Part shown: positions 16,598 through 24,922 of the stretch, piece after piece
How the letters are laid out: every line of letters begins with the position of its first letter
Numbering within the stretch: position 1 is the stretch's first letter
Origin: JADLHS01 sp044225555
GTDB taxonomy: Bacteria > Verrucomicrobiota > Verrucomicrobiia > Limisphaerales > JADLHS01
Assembly (NCBI GenBank): GCA_044225555.1
Contig: JBGAIM010000019.1
Coordinates: 1-64,000, forward strand
DNA: 64,000 nucleotides
Direction of reading: 5' to 3'
Notes under the pieces: model-generated
Told to the model about the DNA's origin: nothing
Database searches by the model: none
The model's input: only the letters and a program-made list of their open reading frames with translations
Position numbers and translations under genes: made by a program

Positions 16598-17995
16598 ATG
16601 GGGAAGCAATCCAAATCCCAGTGGGACTTCGGCGAATTGTTTCCCACCGAACAAACCCGCCGCGTACTTTCGGTGAGCGAACTCACGACGCAGGTCAAGC
16701 GGCTGCTGGAAAAACAGATTGGTTCGCTCTGGGTCAGTGGTGAAATCACCAACCTCCGCGCGCAGAGTTCCGGTCACATTTATTTTACCCTCAAGGATGC
16801 GACGTCACAGTTGAGCTGCGTGTTGTTTCGTAGCGAGTCCGTGCCGCATCGCGAACTGCTCCAGGATGGCCAGAAGGTCTTGGTGCAGGGTGACGTGACG
16901 GTTTATGAAGCGCGCGGACAATATCAGTTGCTCGTGCGTGCCGTGGAATTGCAAGGCATCGGCGCATTGCAACTCAAGTTCGAGCAACTGAAGCAGCAGC
17001 TCGCGGCGGAAGGTTTGTTTGCCCTGGAACGCAAGCGTCCACTGCCGAAGTATCCGCAGCAGATGGGGCTCGTGACGTCACCCACCGGTGCCGCGATTCG
17101 TGATGTGCTGCACGTTATTCAACGCCGCCATCCGGGATTGGAAATCATTCTCGCTCCCTGTCGCGTGCAAGGCGACGGCGCGGCGGCGGAGATCGCTGAA
17201 GCGATCCGACGGCTGAACACCTTCAACGTGGAACGTGGAACGTGGAACGTGGAACTCATCCTCGTCACCCGCGGTGGCGGTTCCCTGGAGGACTTGTGGG
17301 CATTCAACGAGGAGGCCGTGGCCCGGGCGATCTTTGAATCAAAGCTTCCGGTTGTTTCTGCGGTCGGGCACGAAATTGATTTCACCATCGCGGACTTCGT
17401 GGCGGACCTCCGGGCGGCGACGCCGAGCGCGGCGGCGGAGATCATCACGGAAGGCGTGTTTGCCAGCCGGCAGTTCGTCGTGGATGCCGCGGCGGTGCTG
17501 AACTTACGAGTCCGCCAACGGCTCGCACGTGAACTAGCCGATCTCCAGAGCTTGACGGAACGCATGTTGCGCGCCCATCCGCGTCGCCGTCTCGACGAGC
17601 AGGCGCAGCGGCTGGATGATTTGCAGGGCAGCCTGCTGCGCTCGGCCAGCCAGTCCGTGCGGGCGCAGCGGGTCGCTTGGCACCACCTGGCGACGAGGCT
17701 GCTGCGGGTGCGTCCGGTGCAGCTGTTGAAACAACGCCGCGAGCTATTGCGGATTGCCGGGCGGCAATTGCATGAGGATGTCCGCCATCACCTGGAGAAT
17801 TCCCGGAACCGGTTTTCGACGCTGGAGGCCCGCCTGCGCTTGCTCGGTCCGGAGCAGGTGTTGGCGCGCGGTTACTCGATCACGATGGATGCGGAGAGCG
17901 GCGAGATTGTCCGGGATGCGAAACGGGTCAAGCATGGTCAGCGCTTGCGGACGCGTCTGAAGAACGGGGAGGTGGTCAGCCGGGCAGGGGAGTGA
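16598..17995 (+). CDS. xseA: Exodeoxyribonuclease VII large subunit
   Basis: A 465-residue subunit of the single-strand-specific exonuclease ExoVII. The N-terminal OB fold (about residues 25-115) includes LWVSGEITNLR. The catalytic domain has the GLVTSPTGAAIRD block and RGGGSLEDLW, then SAVGHEIDFTIADFVADLRA. A long coiled-coil region and the family C-terminus with LARGYSI follow. The small subunit gene xseB is not adjacent. A four-unit heptanucleotide tandem repeat (17225-17255) encodes an extra loop just before the RGGGS strand. A copy-number change there would shift the frame. Confidence 0.93.
   Translation: MGKQSKSQWDFGELFPTEQTRRVLSVSELTTQVKRLLEKQIGSLWVSGEITNLRAQSSGHIYFTLKDATSQLSCVLFRSESVPHRELLQDGQKVLVQGDVTVYEARGQYQLLVRAVELQGIGALQLKFEQLKQQLAAEGLFALERKRPLPKYPQQMGLVTSPTGAAIRDVLHVIQRRHPGLEIILAPCRVQGDGAAAEIAEAIRRLNTFNVERGTWNVELILVTRGGGSLEDLWAFNEEAVARAIFESKLPVVSAVGHEIDFTIADFVADLRAATPSAAAEIITEGVFASRQFVVDAAAVLNLRVRQRLARELADLQSLTERMLRAHPRRRLDEQAQRLDDLQGSLLRSASQSVRAQRVAWHHLATRLLRVRPVQLLKQRRELLRIAGRQLHEDVRHHLENSRNRFSTLEARLRLLGPEQVLARGYSITMDAESGEIVRDAKRVKHGQRLRTRLKNGEVVSRAGE
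17225..17255 (+). repeat. Heptanucleotide tandem repeat inside xseA
   Basis: Four perfect copies of AACGTGG plus a partial AAC. The unit is not a multiple of three, so gain or loss of one copy frameshifts xseA. It encodes NVERGTWNVE, which has no counterpart in the usual xseA loop. Confidence 0.85.
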
Positions 17996-17996
17996 C

Positions 17997-20213
17997 TCAC
18001 GGTGCCATCAAGCCCCGATAGAAACGTTGCGGCAAAGTGATTGCGTTAGATTCGACGAAGGTAAAGGGCGCAGCATTGGTGCGCAGCGAAATCCAATTGG
18101 AGGCGCTCAAGTCCGTGGCCGCTTGTACGATGTAGTTCGATCCGGTGCTGCCGGTGAGCTGGAATTGAAACTGGCTGCCGGAGAAGGTTGCATTGGCGAG
18201 GGAGGGCGCGATGGCTGGCGGATTCGACGAGTTCAGAGAGTCGCCGAACAGAGTGACCATGTCGAAGCGGGTCGTTCCGGAGCCGGCGTAGCCGCTGGTG
18301 CCGAGGGCGGCGACGTAGGCATTGGCGCCGGTGCCGGTTGCGGTGCTTTCAAATTCATTCACGATGCGGAAGCCAAAGAGCGGGTTGTTGTTCACGCCCG
18401 GCAGCGCACTGAGATTGTTGGTGTGAGCTTCAAATGCCGTGGCGGTGATGACCGCGACAGCGGTCGGAAAATCGAGGAAAGTGCTGCCGTTGGTGGTGTA
18501 TTGCAGGCGCGAATATTTGCTGCCGGTGTTGCTGACGCGTTGATCCCAACGGACGACCAGGTTTTGTCGGCTGACGGTGTTGACGTCAAAGCGCACCCCC
18601 GCGGTCTTGTTACCACTGGTGGCGGCGGGATAGCCGGTGGTGTTCCAGCCGGAATTGTCCGTGCTCGCCGGATCGGTGCTGCTGCCCCCGGCAAAAGTCG
18701 GGGTCAGCGCGGTGACCAATGAGGCTGTGCCCGTGCCGCTGGAAGGGAGCGTTATGCCGCTGGTGGTGCTTCCGTCCGGTGGCACGCTGTTAAAATCCCA
18801 CTGGGCGATGATGCCCCCGGTCAGCGGCCCGTTCACCGTGAGCGCGGCCACATCGCTGGTGATGCTGCCCGATGCATTGGTAATGACGACCGTGTAGTTG
18901 CCTGCGTCCGCCAGTTGCGCGTTGGTGCGCGTGAAGGAACTGCTGGTCGCGCCCGGGAGATTCGTGCCGGTAAAACGCCATTGATAACCGAGTGGGCCGG
19001 GGCCGGTGGCGCCGACGGTGAACGTGACGTTATCGCCAACACTGACGACCTGACTTTGTGGCTGGTTCGTGATGAGCGGGGTGGTAACGACGGCGAGGAA
19101 GGCGTTCGAACTGGTGATGCTTCCGGCGAGGTTCGTGATGACAACGGAGTAATTACCCGCGTCCGTGGTCTGAATGTTGGTGAGCGAAAGACTGCTGGTC
19201 GTGGCGCCGGGAAGATTCGTACTCGTGTGCTGCCATTGGTAACTAAGCGGACCGGTGCCGTTGGCGACGACGGCGAAGGTTGCGGTTGCTCCCAACGAGT
19301 TGGTCTGGCTTTGTGGCTGGGTGGTTATCAATGGGGCATTGGTTGTGTTCGCCGAGCTGATCAGGAAATCCTTGATCACCGCCATGTGTTGTCCATTGGC
19401 CGAATCATTCAACAGCACGGGTGAAACATCGGGCAGATTCGTGTACACGCGCGAATCAAAGACGAGTCCGTTGGGAAATGAGTAAGCGCCGATGATCACA
19501 TTCGTCAGCCGCGTGGCCAGCGAAAAACTCGGCAACACGTAATCGTAAGGCTTGTTGCGATTCATGTTGGTGTCGGGATTTCCACCGGATACCTGATCGG
19601 CCGGGATTGGATGGTCGCTCAGGAAAGTGGTGAAAGCGTTGATGGCTGGCTCCGTGCGGCTGTCCGTGTTCATGTCGCCGGCTACTACAATCCAGGCATT
19701 CGCCGGGAAGTTGGTGGCGATGATGGCTTTCAGTTCCACGGCTTCCTGTCCACGCGTGGCTGAATCGCTGGTGAGCAGATGAACACTCACCGCGTAGAGA
19801 TCATTGCTGCCGGGCAGATCAATCTGCGCCCAGGCGAATCCGCGGTTGGGCGACTGGGAATCGTCCCACGAACCGGCGGCGATGATCGGCCAGCGGCTGA
19901 TGACGCCGTTGGGAATGTCGTAGCTGGCATTCGTCTCACGCGTGTATTGAAACGCGGGGCCAAACGCCGTGTCTACGAGTGAACGAATCTCCGAGTCCGT
20001 GTTGCCGCCATACTTGAATTCCTGAATGCAGATGACGTCCGGCTTCAGGCCTTGGAAGATGCGGATTTGCGAATCGCCATAGGTCTGGCTGTTACCGGCC
20101 AGGTTGGCGGCCATGACGCGCACGGTGAGATTGGATTGGGCTTGGGTGCGAGCGGTCAGGCAGACAAAAAAGCAGCCAATCAAGGCTGCCAAAGGAACAA
20201 CTTTGGTCTTCAC
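17997..20213 (-). CDS. Secreted endonuclease/exonuclease/phosphatase with Ig-like domains
   Basis: 738 residues from a GTG at 20213. A signal peptide ends near TARTQAQ. Residues of about 27-295 form an EEP (DNase I-like) domain with the IQEF glutamate, a GDMNTD block and an NRNKPYDYVL block near its end. Two Ig-like domains follow (about 298-470), each with the TTQPQSQ...YQW...NYSVVITN pattern. A C-terminal beta-rich part ends in a tail with PQRFYRGLMAP, similar to other secreted proteins here. It probably cleaves extracellular nucleic acid or phosphoester substrates. Its stop lies 2 bases from the convergent xseA stop. Confidence 0.82.
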   Translation of the reverse strand: MKTKVVPLAALIGCFFVCLTARTQAQSNLTVRVMAANLAGNSQTYGDSQIRIFQGLKPDVICIQEFKYGGNTDSEIRSLVDTAFGPAFQYTRETNASYDIPNGVISRWPIIAAGSWDDSQSPNRGFAWAQIDLPGSNDLYAVSVHLLTSDSATRGQEAVELKAIIATNFPANAWIVVAGDMNTDSRTEPAINAFTTFLSDHPIPADQVSGGNPDTNMNRNKPYDYVLPSFSLATRLTNVIIGAYSFPNGLVFDSRVYTNLPDVSPVLLNDSANGQHMAVIKDFLISSANTTNAPLITTQPQSQTNSLGATATFAVVANGTGPLSYQWQHTSTNLPGATTSSLSLTNIQTTDAGNYSVVITNLAGSITSSNAFLAVVTTPLITNQPQSQVVSVGDNVTFTVGATGPGPLGYQWRFTGTNLPGATSSSFTRTNAQLADAGNYTVVITNASGSITSDVAALTVNGPLTGGIIAQWDFNSVPPDGSTTSGITLPSSGTGTASLVTALTPTFAGGSSTDPASTDNSGWNTTGYPAATSGNKTAGVRFDVNTVSRQNLVVRWDQRVSNTGSKYSRLQYTTNGSTFLDFPTAVAVITATAFEAHTNNLSALPGVNNNPLFGFRIVNEFESTATGTGANAYVAALGTSGYAGSGTTRFDMVTLFGDSLNSSNPPAIAPSLANATFSGSQFQFQLTGSTGSNYIVQAATDLSASNWISLRTNAAPFTFVESNAITLPQRFYRGLMAP

Positions 20214-20409
20214 AGGTAATTTCCGACGCTGCTTATTTACCGTCTGGCCGAAAGAATTTCAACCGGCAATATGTCCACGCGCTTGACACACGGCCACAGG
20301 AGCTTGGGCGGAATTATTGTCGAAATTAGTGTTGCAAGAAGCGGGCATAAGGGGTCTAGTTGGGCGCAGACACTCAGGCTTCGGAAACATTCAGCAGTTA
20401 AACTCGGTT

Positions 20410-23400
20410 ATGAAAACATACAAATCGTCCTTCCTCCGTTCTCGCTTCGTAAGGTTCACGGTCGGTAACTGCTTTCTGTCAGCGCTCGTGCTGCTGACGT
20501 ATTCAACCTACGCTGCCACCTTGAGTTGGTCTGGTGCCAGCCCAACCACAAGCAACTGGAGTGACATCCAGAATTGGGGCTTCGCCGGCACACCCGCCAC
20601 CGGTGACATCCTGATCTTTCCGGGGGCGCAACCGCGGTTGGCAAACGTCAACGACATCGCCAGCCTCACCGTGAGCGAAATTCGCTTCGTGGGCACGAGC
20701 GGCGGATACACCATTTCCGGCAATGCCCTCACCGTCACCAATGGCATCACCGCAACGAACACTGCCGGCGTGAATGCCATAGCCAACAATATCGCCCTCG
20801 CGAGCGTTGGACTGATCAATGTTGGCAGCGGCGCGAGCCTGACGCTGTCCGGGGGGGTGAGCGGGAGCGTCGGCGTCACCAAGTCCGGTTTGGGCACGCT
20901 AACTTACTCCGGTGGTGCCAACACCTATTCCGGCGTCACCATCGCGCTGGAGGGAACGCTGGAATTGAACAAGCCTGGGGATGTGGCGATTCCGAATACC
21001 CTACAGGTGGGCGACCCGACGCACTCGGCCACCGTTCGGTGGTTGAGTGGAAATCAGATTCCCAACACCTCGACGGTCACGGTCTTTGGCGGCTCGGTGC
21101 TGGATGTGAACAATTTGCTCGATGACCTCGGCACGCTCAACCTCTATGCGACTACCACGGTGAATATGGGCACCGGCTTTCTGGACTTCCGTGCGCCGCA
21201 TTCCATCAATGTGCTCAGCGGCACGGCGACTATTAACGGTCGGATTGGCCTCCCGTCCGGCGACATCACCGTGGACGTGCCTTCCGGCACGACTCTCCAG
21301 GTGAACGCCACCATCACGGGTGGCTTTGGCTTCAACAAATCTGGCGTTGGGATGATGTATCTCAATGCCGCCAACACCTACTCCGGCCCGACGGTAGTGC
21401 AGGCAGGGTGGTTGCGCCTGCAGAATGGAAGTGCATTGGGCTCATCTGCCAGCGGTACGGTCGTGAGCAATCTGGCGTCTTTGGTTTTCGATGGTGCGTT
21501 CGGGGTCACCAATGAATCACTGACCTTGAACGGTTTTGGAGTCGGTTCAGGCTGGGGCGCGCTGGATAGCGAAGCCGGTGGCAATGCTTTCTGGACTGGA
21601 CCGATTACCTTGAATGCGGACTCCACCATTACGCCGTTTGGAGGGGGTAGTGTGTTGCATCTCACCGGGGTCATATCCGGCCCGGGCGGACTTATCGTCG
21701 GAACCCAAACCGGTTCTGGCTCGGGCAGCCTGTATTTTGATGGTGCGTCCGCCAACACCTACGCTGGCGACACCTCGGTACGAGGAGGGACACTTTTCCT
21801 GAACAAGGGCGTTTTCGACGGGAGCATCCCTCACAATCTTATCATCGGCAACGGCTCGGGCGCCGACACGGTCCGACTGCTGCAACAAAACCAGATTCCG
21901 AACACCGCGCTGGTTACTATCAACTTGGGCGGCGTGCTGGACCTCAACAATCTTGTCGAGGGGGTCGGCACCTTGGATATGACCGGCGGTACCGTGCAAT
22001 CCGGTACGAGCGCGCTGGTCCTGTTTGGCAATTCCATCACGACGCACGCCTCCGCTGCGGTATCCACCATCAGCGGGACGTTGAATCTCGCCGGTGGGAC
22101 GACGACTTTTGATGTTGCGAATGGCGGAGCTTCGCCGGATTTGCTCGTCTCGGCGGCCGTCCAAGGTTCGGGAATTATCAAGAACGGTCCCGGCAACTTA
22201 CAGTTCTCCGCAGCCAACAGCTACGGTGGCCTGACCACGATCAACGATGGTTTTATTCTCATCAATGACCCAGCCGGGTTGGGCACGGCTGCTGCCGGCA
22301 CGGCTTTGAACGGAGGCAACCTCAGCCTGGTGGGGGCAACGGTGTCCGCGGAACCACTCACCAACAATTCGGTGAACTCCATCCTCCAGGCCAGCGGAAC
22401 TTCCGGCTGGGGGACCAACGTCGTTTTGAACGCCAACCTGGACGTCCAGGTGCTTGGCGCGGGTAACTTTGACATCTCCGGTCCTGTCAGCGGGGTTGGT
22501 GGAATCAAGAAGTCGGTGACCGGAACTCTGCGATTTTCGGGCGGCATCGCCAACACCTACGCCGGCACCACCACCGTCGAAGCCGGCACGCTGGAGTTGA
22601 GCAAGTCCAGTGGCGTTATTTCGATTCCTGGCAACCTCGTCATTGGCGATGGTGTCGGTGGCGCCAATGCCGATGTGGTGCGATACCTCAACTACAATCA
22701 GATCGCGAACACGACGGATGTGTTGATCGACAGCAGTGGCCTTCTGGATTTTGGCGTCTATTACGATACGTTCGATGAACTCGCCGGCAGCGGGAACATT
22801 ATCTTCGGGGCGCTCGGTTATGTTGATATTGGCGCCAATAACGGAAGCAGCACGTGGAATGGCGTCGCGTCCGGCCCCGGCTTTGCGGGTGGCTATACCA
22901 TGCGCAAGCTCGGTACGGGCACGATCACTTTCAACGGCGACAACACCTTCTTGAATCAAACCAGGGTGGATAATGGGGCGATCATCATCAACGGCGCCCA
23001 ACCGCAAAGTCCGCTGTTTGTCAATGGGGGCACCGCCGGGGGGACCGGGACCGTCGGTGACATCCGTTGCTTGGCGAATTTGAGCCCGGGTGCCAGCCCC
23101 GGGCTGCTCACCTGCAGCAACGTCGCCTTCACCAGTTCCGGTGATTTTTTTGTGGATTTGACCGGGCCAACTCCCGGCACGGGCTACGACCAGTTAAATG
23201 TCCGCGGCACGAATAATCTCAGCGGCGCCGTCCTGCATCTCACCACCGCCTTCACCACGCCGGTGGCCGTCGGTCAACAGTTCACCATTATCGACAACGA
23301 CGGCGTTGACGCGATCACCGGCACTTTCAACGGCTTGGCCGAAGGCGCGTCCATCACCGCTGGCTTTTACAGCTTCACTATTAGTTACACCGGCGGCACT

Positions 23401-24729
23401 GCCAATGACGTGGTGCTCACCCTGACCAATGTGCCCAGCGCGTCCGTCAATGGCCTCGCCGGAATCACCTTGGGCAATGGCAACGGCAACATCGACCCCA
23501 ACGAGTGCAACTACCTCTCGGTCGTCATTACCAATAGAACAGCGACGCCCATGACCGGGGTCTCGGCCGTTTTGTCCAGCATCACTTCGGGCGTGACCGT
23601 GACCGATCCGTTGGCGGGATATCCCGACGTTGCTGGGAATGGTCAGGGGACCAACTCTTCGCCGTTCCAGATTTCCACCACCCCGGGCTTCGTCTGCGGC
23701 ACGGATGTTAACCTGCTCCTGAGCGTGACGACCGCAAGTCACGGCGCGTTCGCGGTACCGGTGACGCTTCACTCAGGTTCCACGGCTTTCTTGCCCGTCC
23801 GCTACGACAACAACACGGTCACCAACATAACCGACATCGGCACCATCGAATCCACGAACACCGTGTCGTCGTGGCCTGGCGGTCCCGTGGCAAAGATCGG
23901 CGTGTCCCTGTGGCTGGTTGCACCCTTCACTTCCGATATGACGCTCAGCTTGGTTGCGCCAAACGGCGATTCCGTTGAGTTGAGTTCCGGCAATGGCGCC
24001 GCGGCGAACTTCGGCACCGGCAGTGCCGATGCCTCTCGCACAACGTTTGATGACGCGGCCGCGGTTTCCATCACGGCCGGGGTCTCTCCGTTCGTGGGCA
24101 CGTTCCGACCGGAAGGCAGCCTGGCCAGCCTGCTCACCGCGAACCCCATCGGCGACTGGCGGCTGCGCATCCAGGATAGTTTCGGCTCGGGCAGCCCGGA
24201 CACGTTGCGCGCGTGGTCGCTCTTTCTTTACCCGACCGAGTGCGCTGCCGGCAGCGGCCTCTGCGAGCTGTGCCCCAACGTGGTGCTCACCAGTGCCATG
24301 GGTCCCGCCAGTCCGGTTTCGCCGGGATACGTAAATCCGAATGGTGGTCCCAGTGTTTGTGGTGTGGCGAAGGCTTGCCCAGGCACCGCGGGCGGCAGCT
24401 ACCGATCGGAGGTTCATCGGTTCCGAAACGGTTCGTCGAACGCCTGCATTACCGTCACGCTGGAGAATCAAAATACAGGTTTCGGGATGGTGGTCGCCGC
24501 CTACGCGGACGGTTTCAATCCCGCGAATCCCGACAAATGCGCGAACTACCTGGCTGATGCGGGGACCGTCGCAGGTCCAGACTACGGCAGCACGACCCGG
24601 TCCTTCTCGTTCGACGTTGCTGCCAACGCGGCGTTCGTCGTCCACGTAGTCTCAGGCGGATTCGGGTCGTACAAGCTGACGGTCACGGCCCGGTCTGGCA
24701 GCCGGCGGGCAGTGCGCCCGTGGTGGTGA
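20410..24729 (+). CDS. Autotransporter-associated beta-strand repeat protein with P-domain
   Basis: 1439 residues from the ATG at 20410. The frame is open from 20317, but only the later start is followed directly by a signal peptide that ends near STYAA. Residues of about 45-950 are glycine-, threonine- and asparagine-rich beta-helix repeats: GTLELNK, IGDG...VR.L..NQIPNT, then a KSG.GTL..SG.NTYSG type, repeated at least three times. Residues of about 1135-1277 are a proprotein-convertase P-domain (IESTNTVSSWPGG, GDWRLRIQDSFGSGSPDTL). The cysteine-containing end domain resembles pre-peptidase C-terminal folds. The protein is probably at the cell surface. The last 14 or so codons appear shifted: a one-base shift restores the family C-terminus to 24803. 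Confidence 0.8.
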   Translation: MKTYKSSFLRSRFVRFTVGNCFLSALVLLTYSTYAATLSWSGASPTTSNWSDIQNWGFAGTPATGDILIFPGAQPRLANVNDIASLTVSEIRFVGTSGGYTISGNALTVTNGITATNTAGVNAIANNIALASVGLINVGSGASLTLSGGVSGSVGVTKSGLGTLTYSGGANTYSGVTIALEGTLELNKPGDVAIPNTLQVGDPTHSATVRWLSGNQIPNTSTVTVFGGSVLDVNNLLDDLGTLNLYATTTVNMGTGFLDFRAPHSINVLSGTATINGRIGLPSGDITVDVPSGTTLQVNATITGGFGFNKSGVGMMYLNAANTYSGPTVVQAGWLRLQNGSALGSSASGTVVSNLASLVFDGAFGVTNESLTLNGFGVGSGWGALDSEAGGNAFWTGPITLNADSTITPFGGGSVLHLTGVISGPGGLIVGTQTGSGSGSLYFDGASANTYAGDTSVRGGTLFLNKGVFDGSIPHNLIIGNGSGADTVRLLQQNQIPNTALVTINLGGVLDLNNLVEGVGTLDMTGGTVQSGTSALVLFGNSITTHASAAVSTISGTLNLAGGTTTFDVANGGASPDLLVSAAVQGSGIIKNGPGNLQFSAANSYGGLTTINDGFILINDPAGLGTAAAGTALNGGNLSLVGATVSAEPLTNNSVNSILQASGTSGWGTNVVLNANLDVQVLGAGNFDISGPVSGVGGIKKSVTGTLRFSGGIANTYAGTTTVEAGTLELSKSSGVISIPGNLVIGDGVGGANADVVRYLNYNQIANTTDVLIDSSGLLDFGVYYDTFDELAGSGNIIFGALGYVDIGANNGSSTWNGVASGPGFAGGYTMRKLGTGTITFNGDNTFLNQTRVDNGAIIINGAQPQSPLFVNGGTAGGTGTVGDIRCLANLSPGASPGLLTCSNVAFTSSGDFFVDLTGPTPGTGYDQLNVRGTNNLSGAVLHLTTAFTTPVAVGQQFTIIDNDGVDAITGTFNGLAEGASITAGFYSFTISYTGGTANDVVLTLTNVPSASVNGLAGITLGNGNGNIDPNECNYLSVVITNRTATPMTGVSAVLSSITSGVTVTDPLAGYPDVAGNGQGTNSSPFQISTTPGFVCGTDVNLLLSVTTASHGAFAVPVTLHSGSTAFLPVRYDNNTVTNITDIGTIESTNTVSSWPGGPVAKIGVSLWLVAPFTSDMTLSLVAPNGDSVELSSGNGAAANFGTGSADASRTTFDDAAAVSITAGVSPFVGTFRPEGSLASLLTANPIGDWRLRIQDSFGSGSPDTLRAWSLFLYPTECAAGSGLCELCPNVVLTSAMGPASPVSPGYVNPNGGPSVCGVAKACPGTAGGSYRSEVHRFRNGSSNACITVTLENQNTGFGMVVAAYADGFNPANPDKCANYLADAGTVAGPDYGSTTRSFSFDVAANAAFVVHVVSGGFGSYKLTVTARSGSRRAVRPWW

Positions 24730-24803
24730 ACAGTCGTTTCACGGCCACCAACAACATCAGTGGTACCAACCAATTCTTCCGGCTGCGCAAACAAGTGCCG
24801 TAA
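24697..24803 (+). pseudogene. Frameshifted C-terminal tail of the beta-strand repeat protein
   Basis: In the frame offset by two bases from the upstream gene, the sequence from about 24693 reads VWQPAGSAPVVVNSRF, continues through TNNISGTNQFFRLRKQVP and stops with TAA at 24801-24803. This is the type of C-terminus seen on many verrucomicrobial secreted proteins, so a single base has probably been lost near 24690-24697. It may be a real mutation or a sequencing error. Confidence 0.65.
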
Positions 24804-24829
24804 CGCGCAGACCTGAATCGCCCTCCACA

Positions 24830-24862
24830 CCCCGCTCGCCTGACCGTGAGCGGGGTTTTTTT
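24830..24862 (+). terminator. Rho-independent terminator
   Basis: CCCCGCTC at 24830-24837 pairs with GAGCGGGG at 24848-24855, followed at once by seven T residues. It ends transcription of the beta-strand repeat gene before clpB. The rest of the 24804-24922 gap shows nothing else, apart from a weak TTGACG near 24890. Confidence 0.85.
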
Positions 24863-24922
24863 GTCGCGGCGCGGTGCGCGTGAACACTTGACGTTCGCCG
24901 CGGTCAATTCCATTGATTAACT

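Noticed and set aside
17225..17255. Possible CRISPR-like or minisatellite array
   Set aside because: Units are only 7 bases with no spacers and lie within xseA; it is a simple tandem repeat.
20800..23200. Repeated segments in the beta-strand giant as a DNA-level repeat array
   Set aside because: Similarity is at the protein level (beta-helix repeats) and the DNA copies have diverged.
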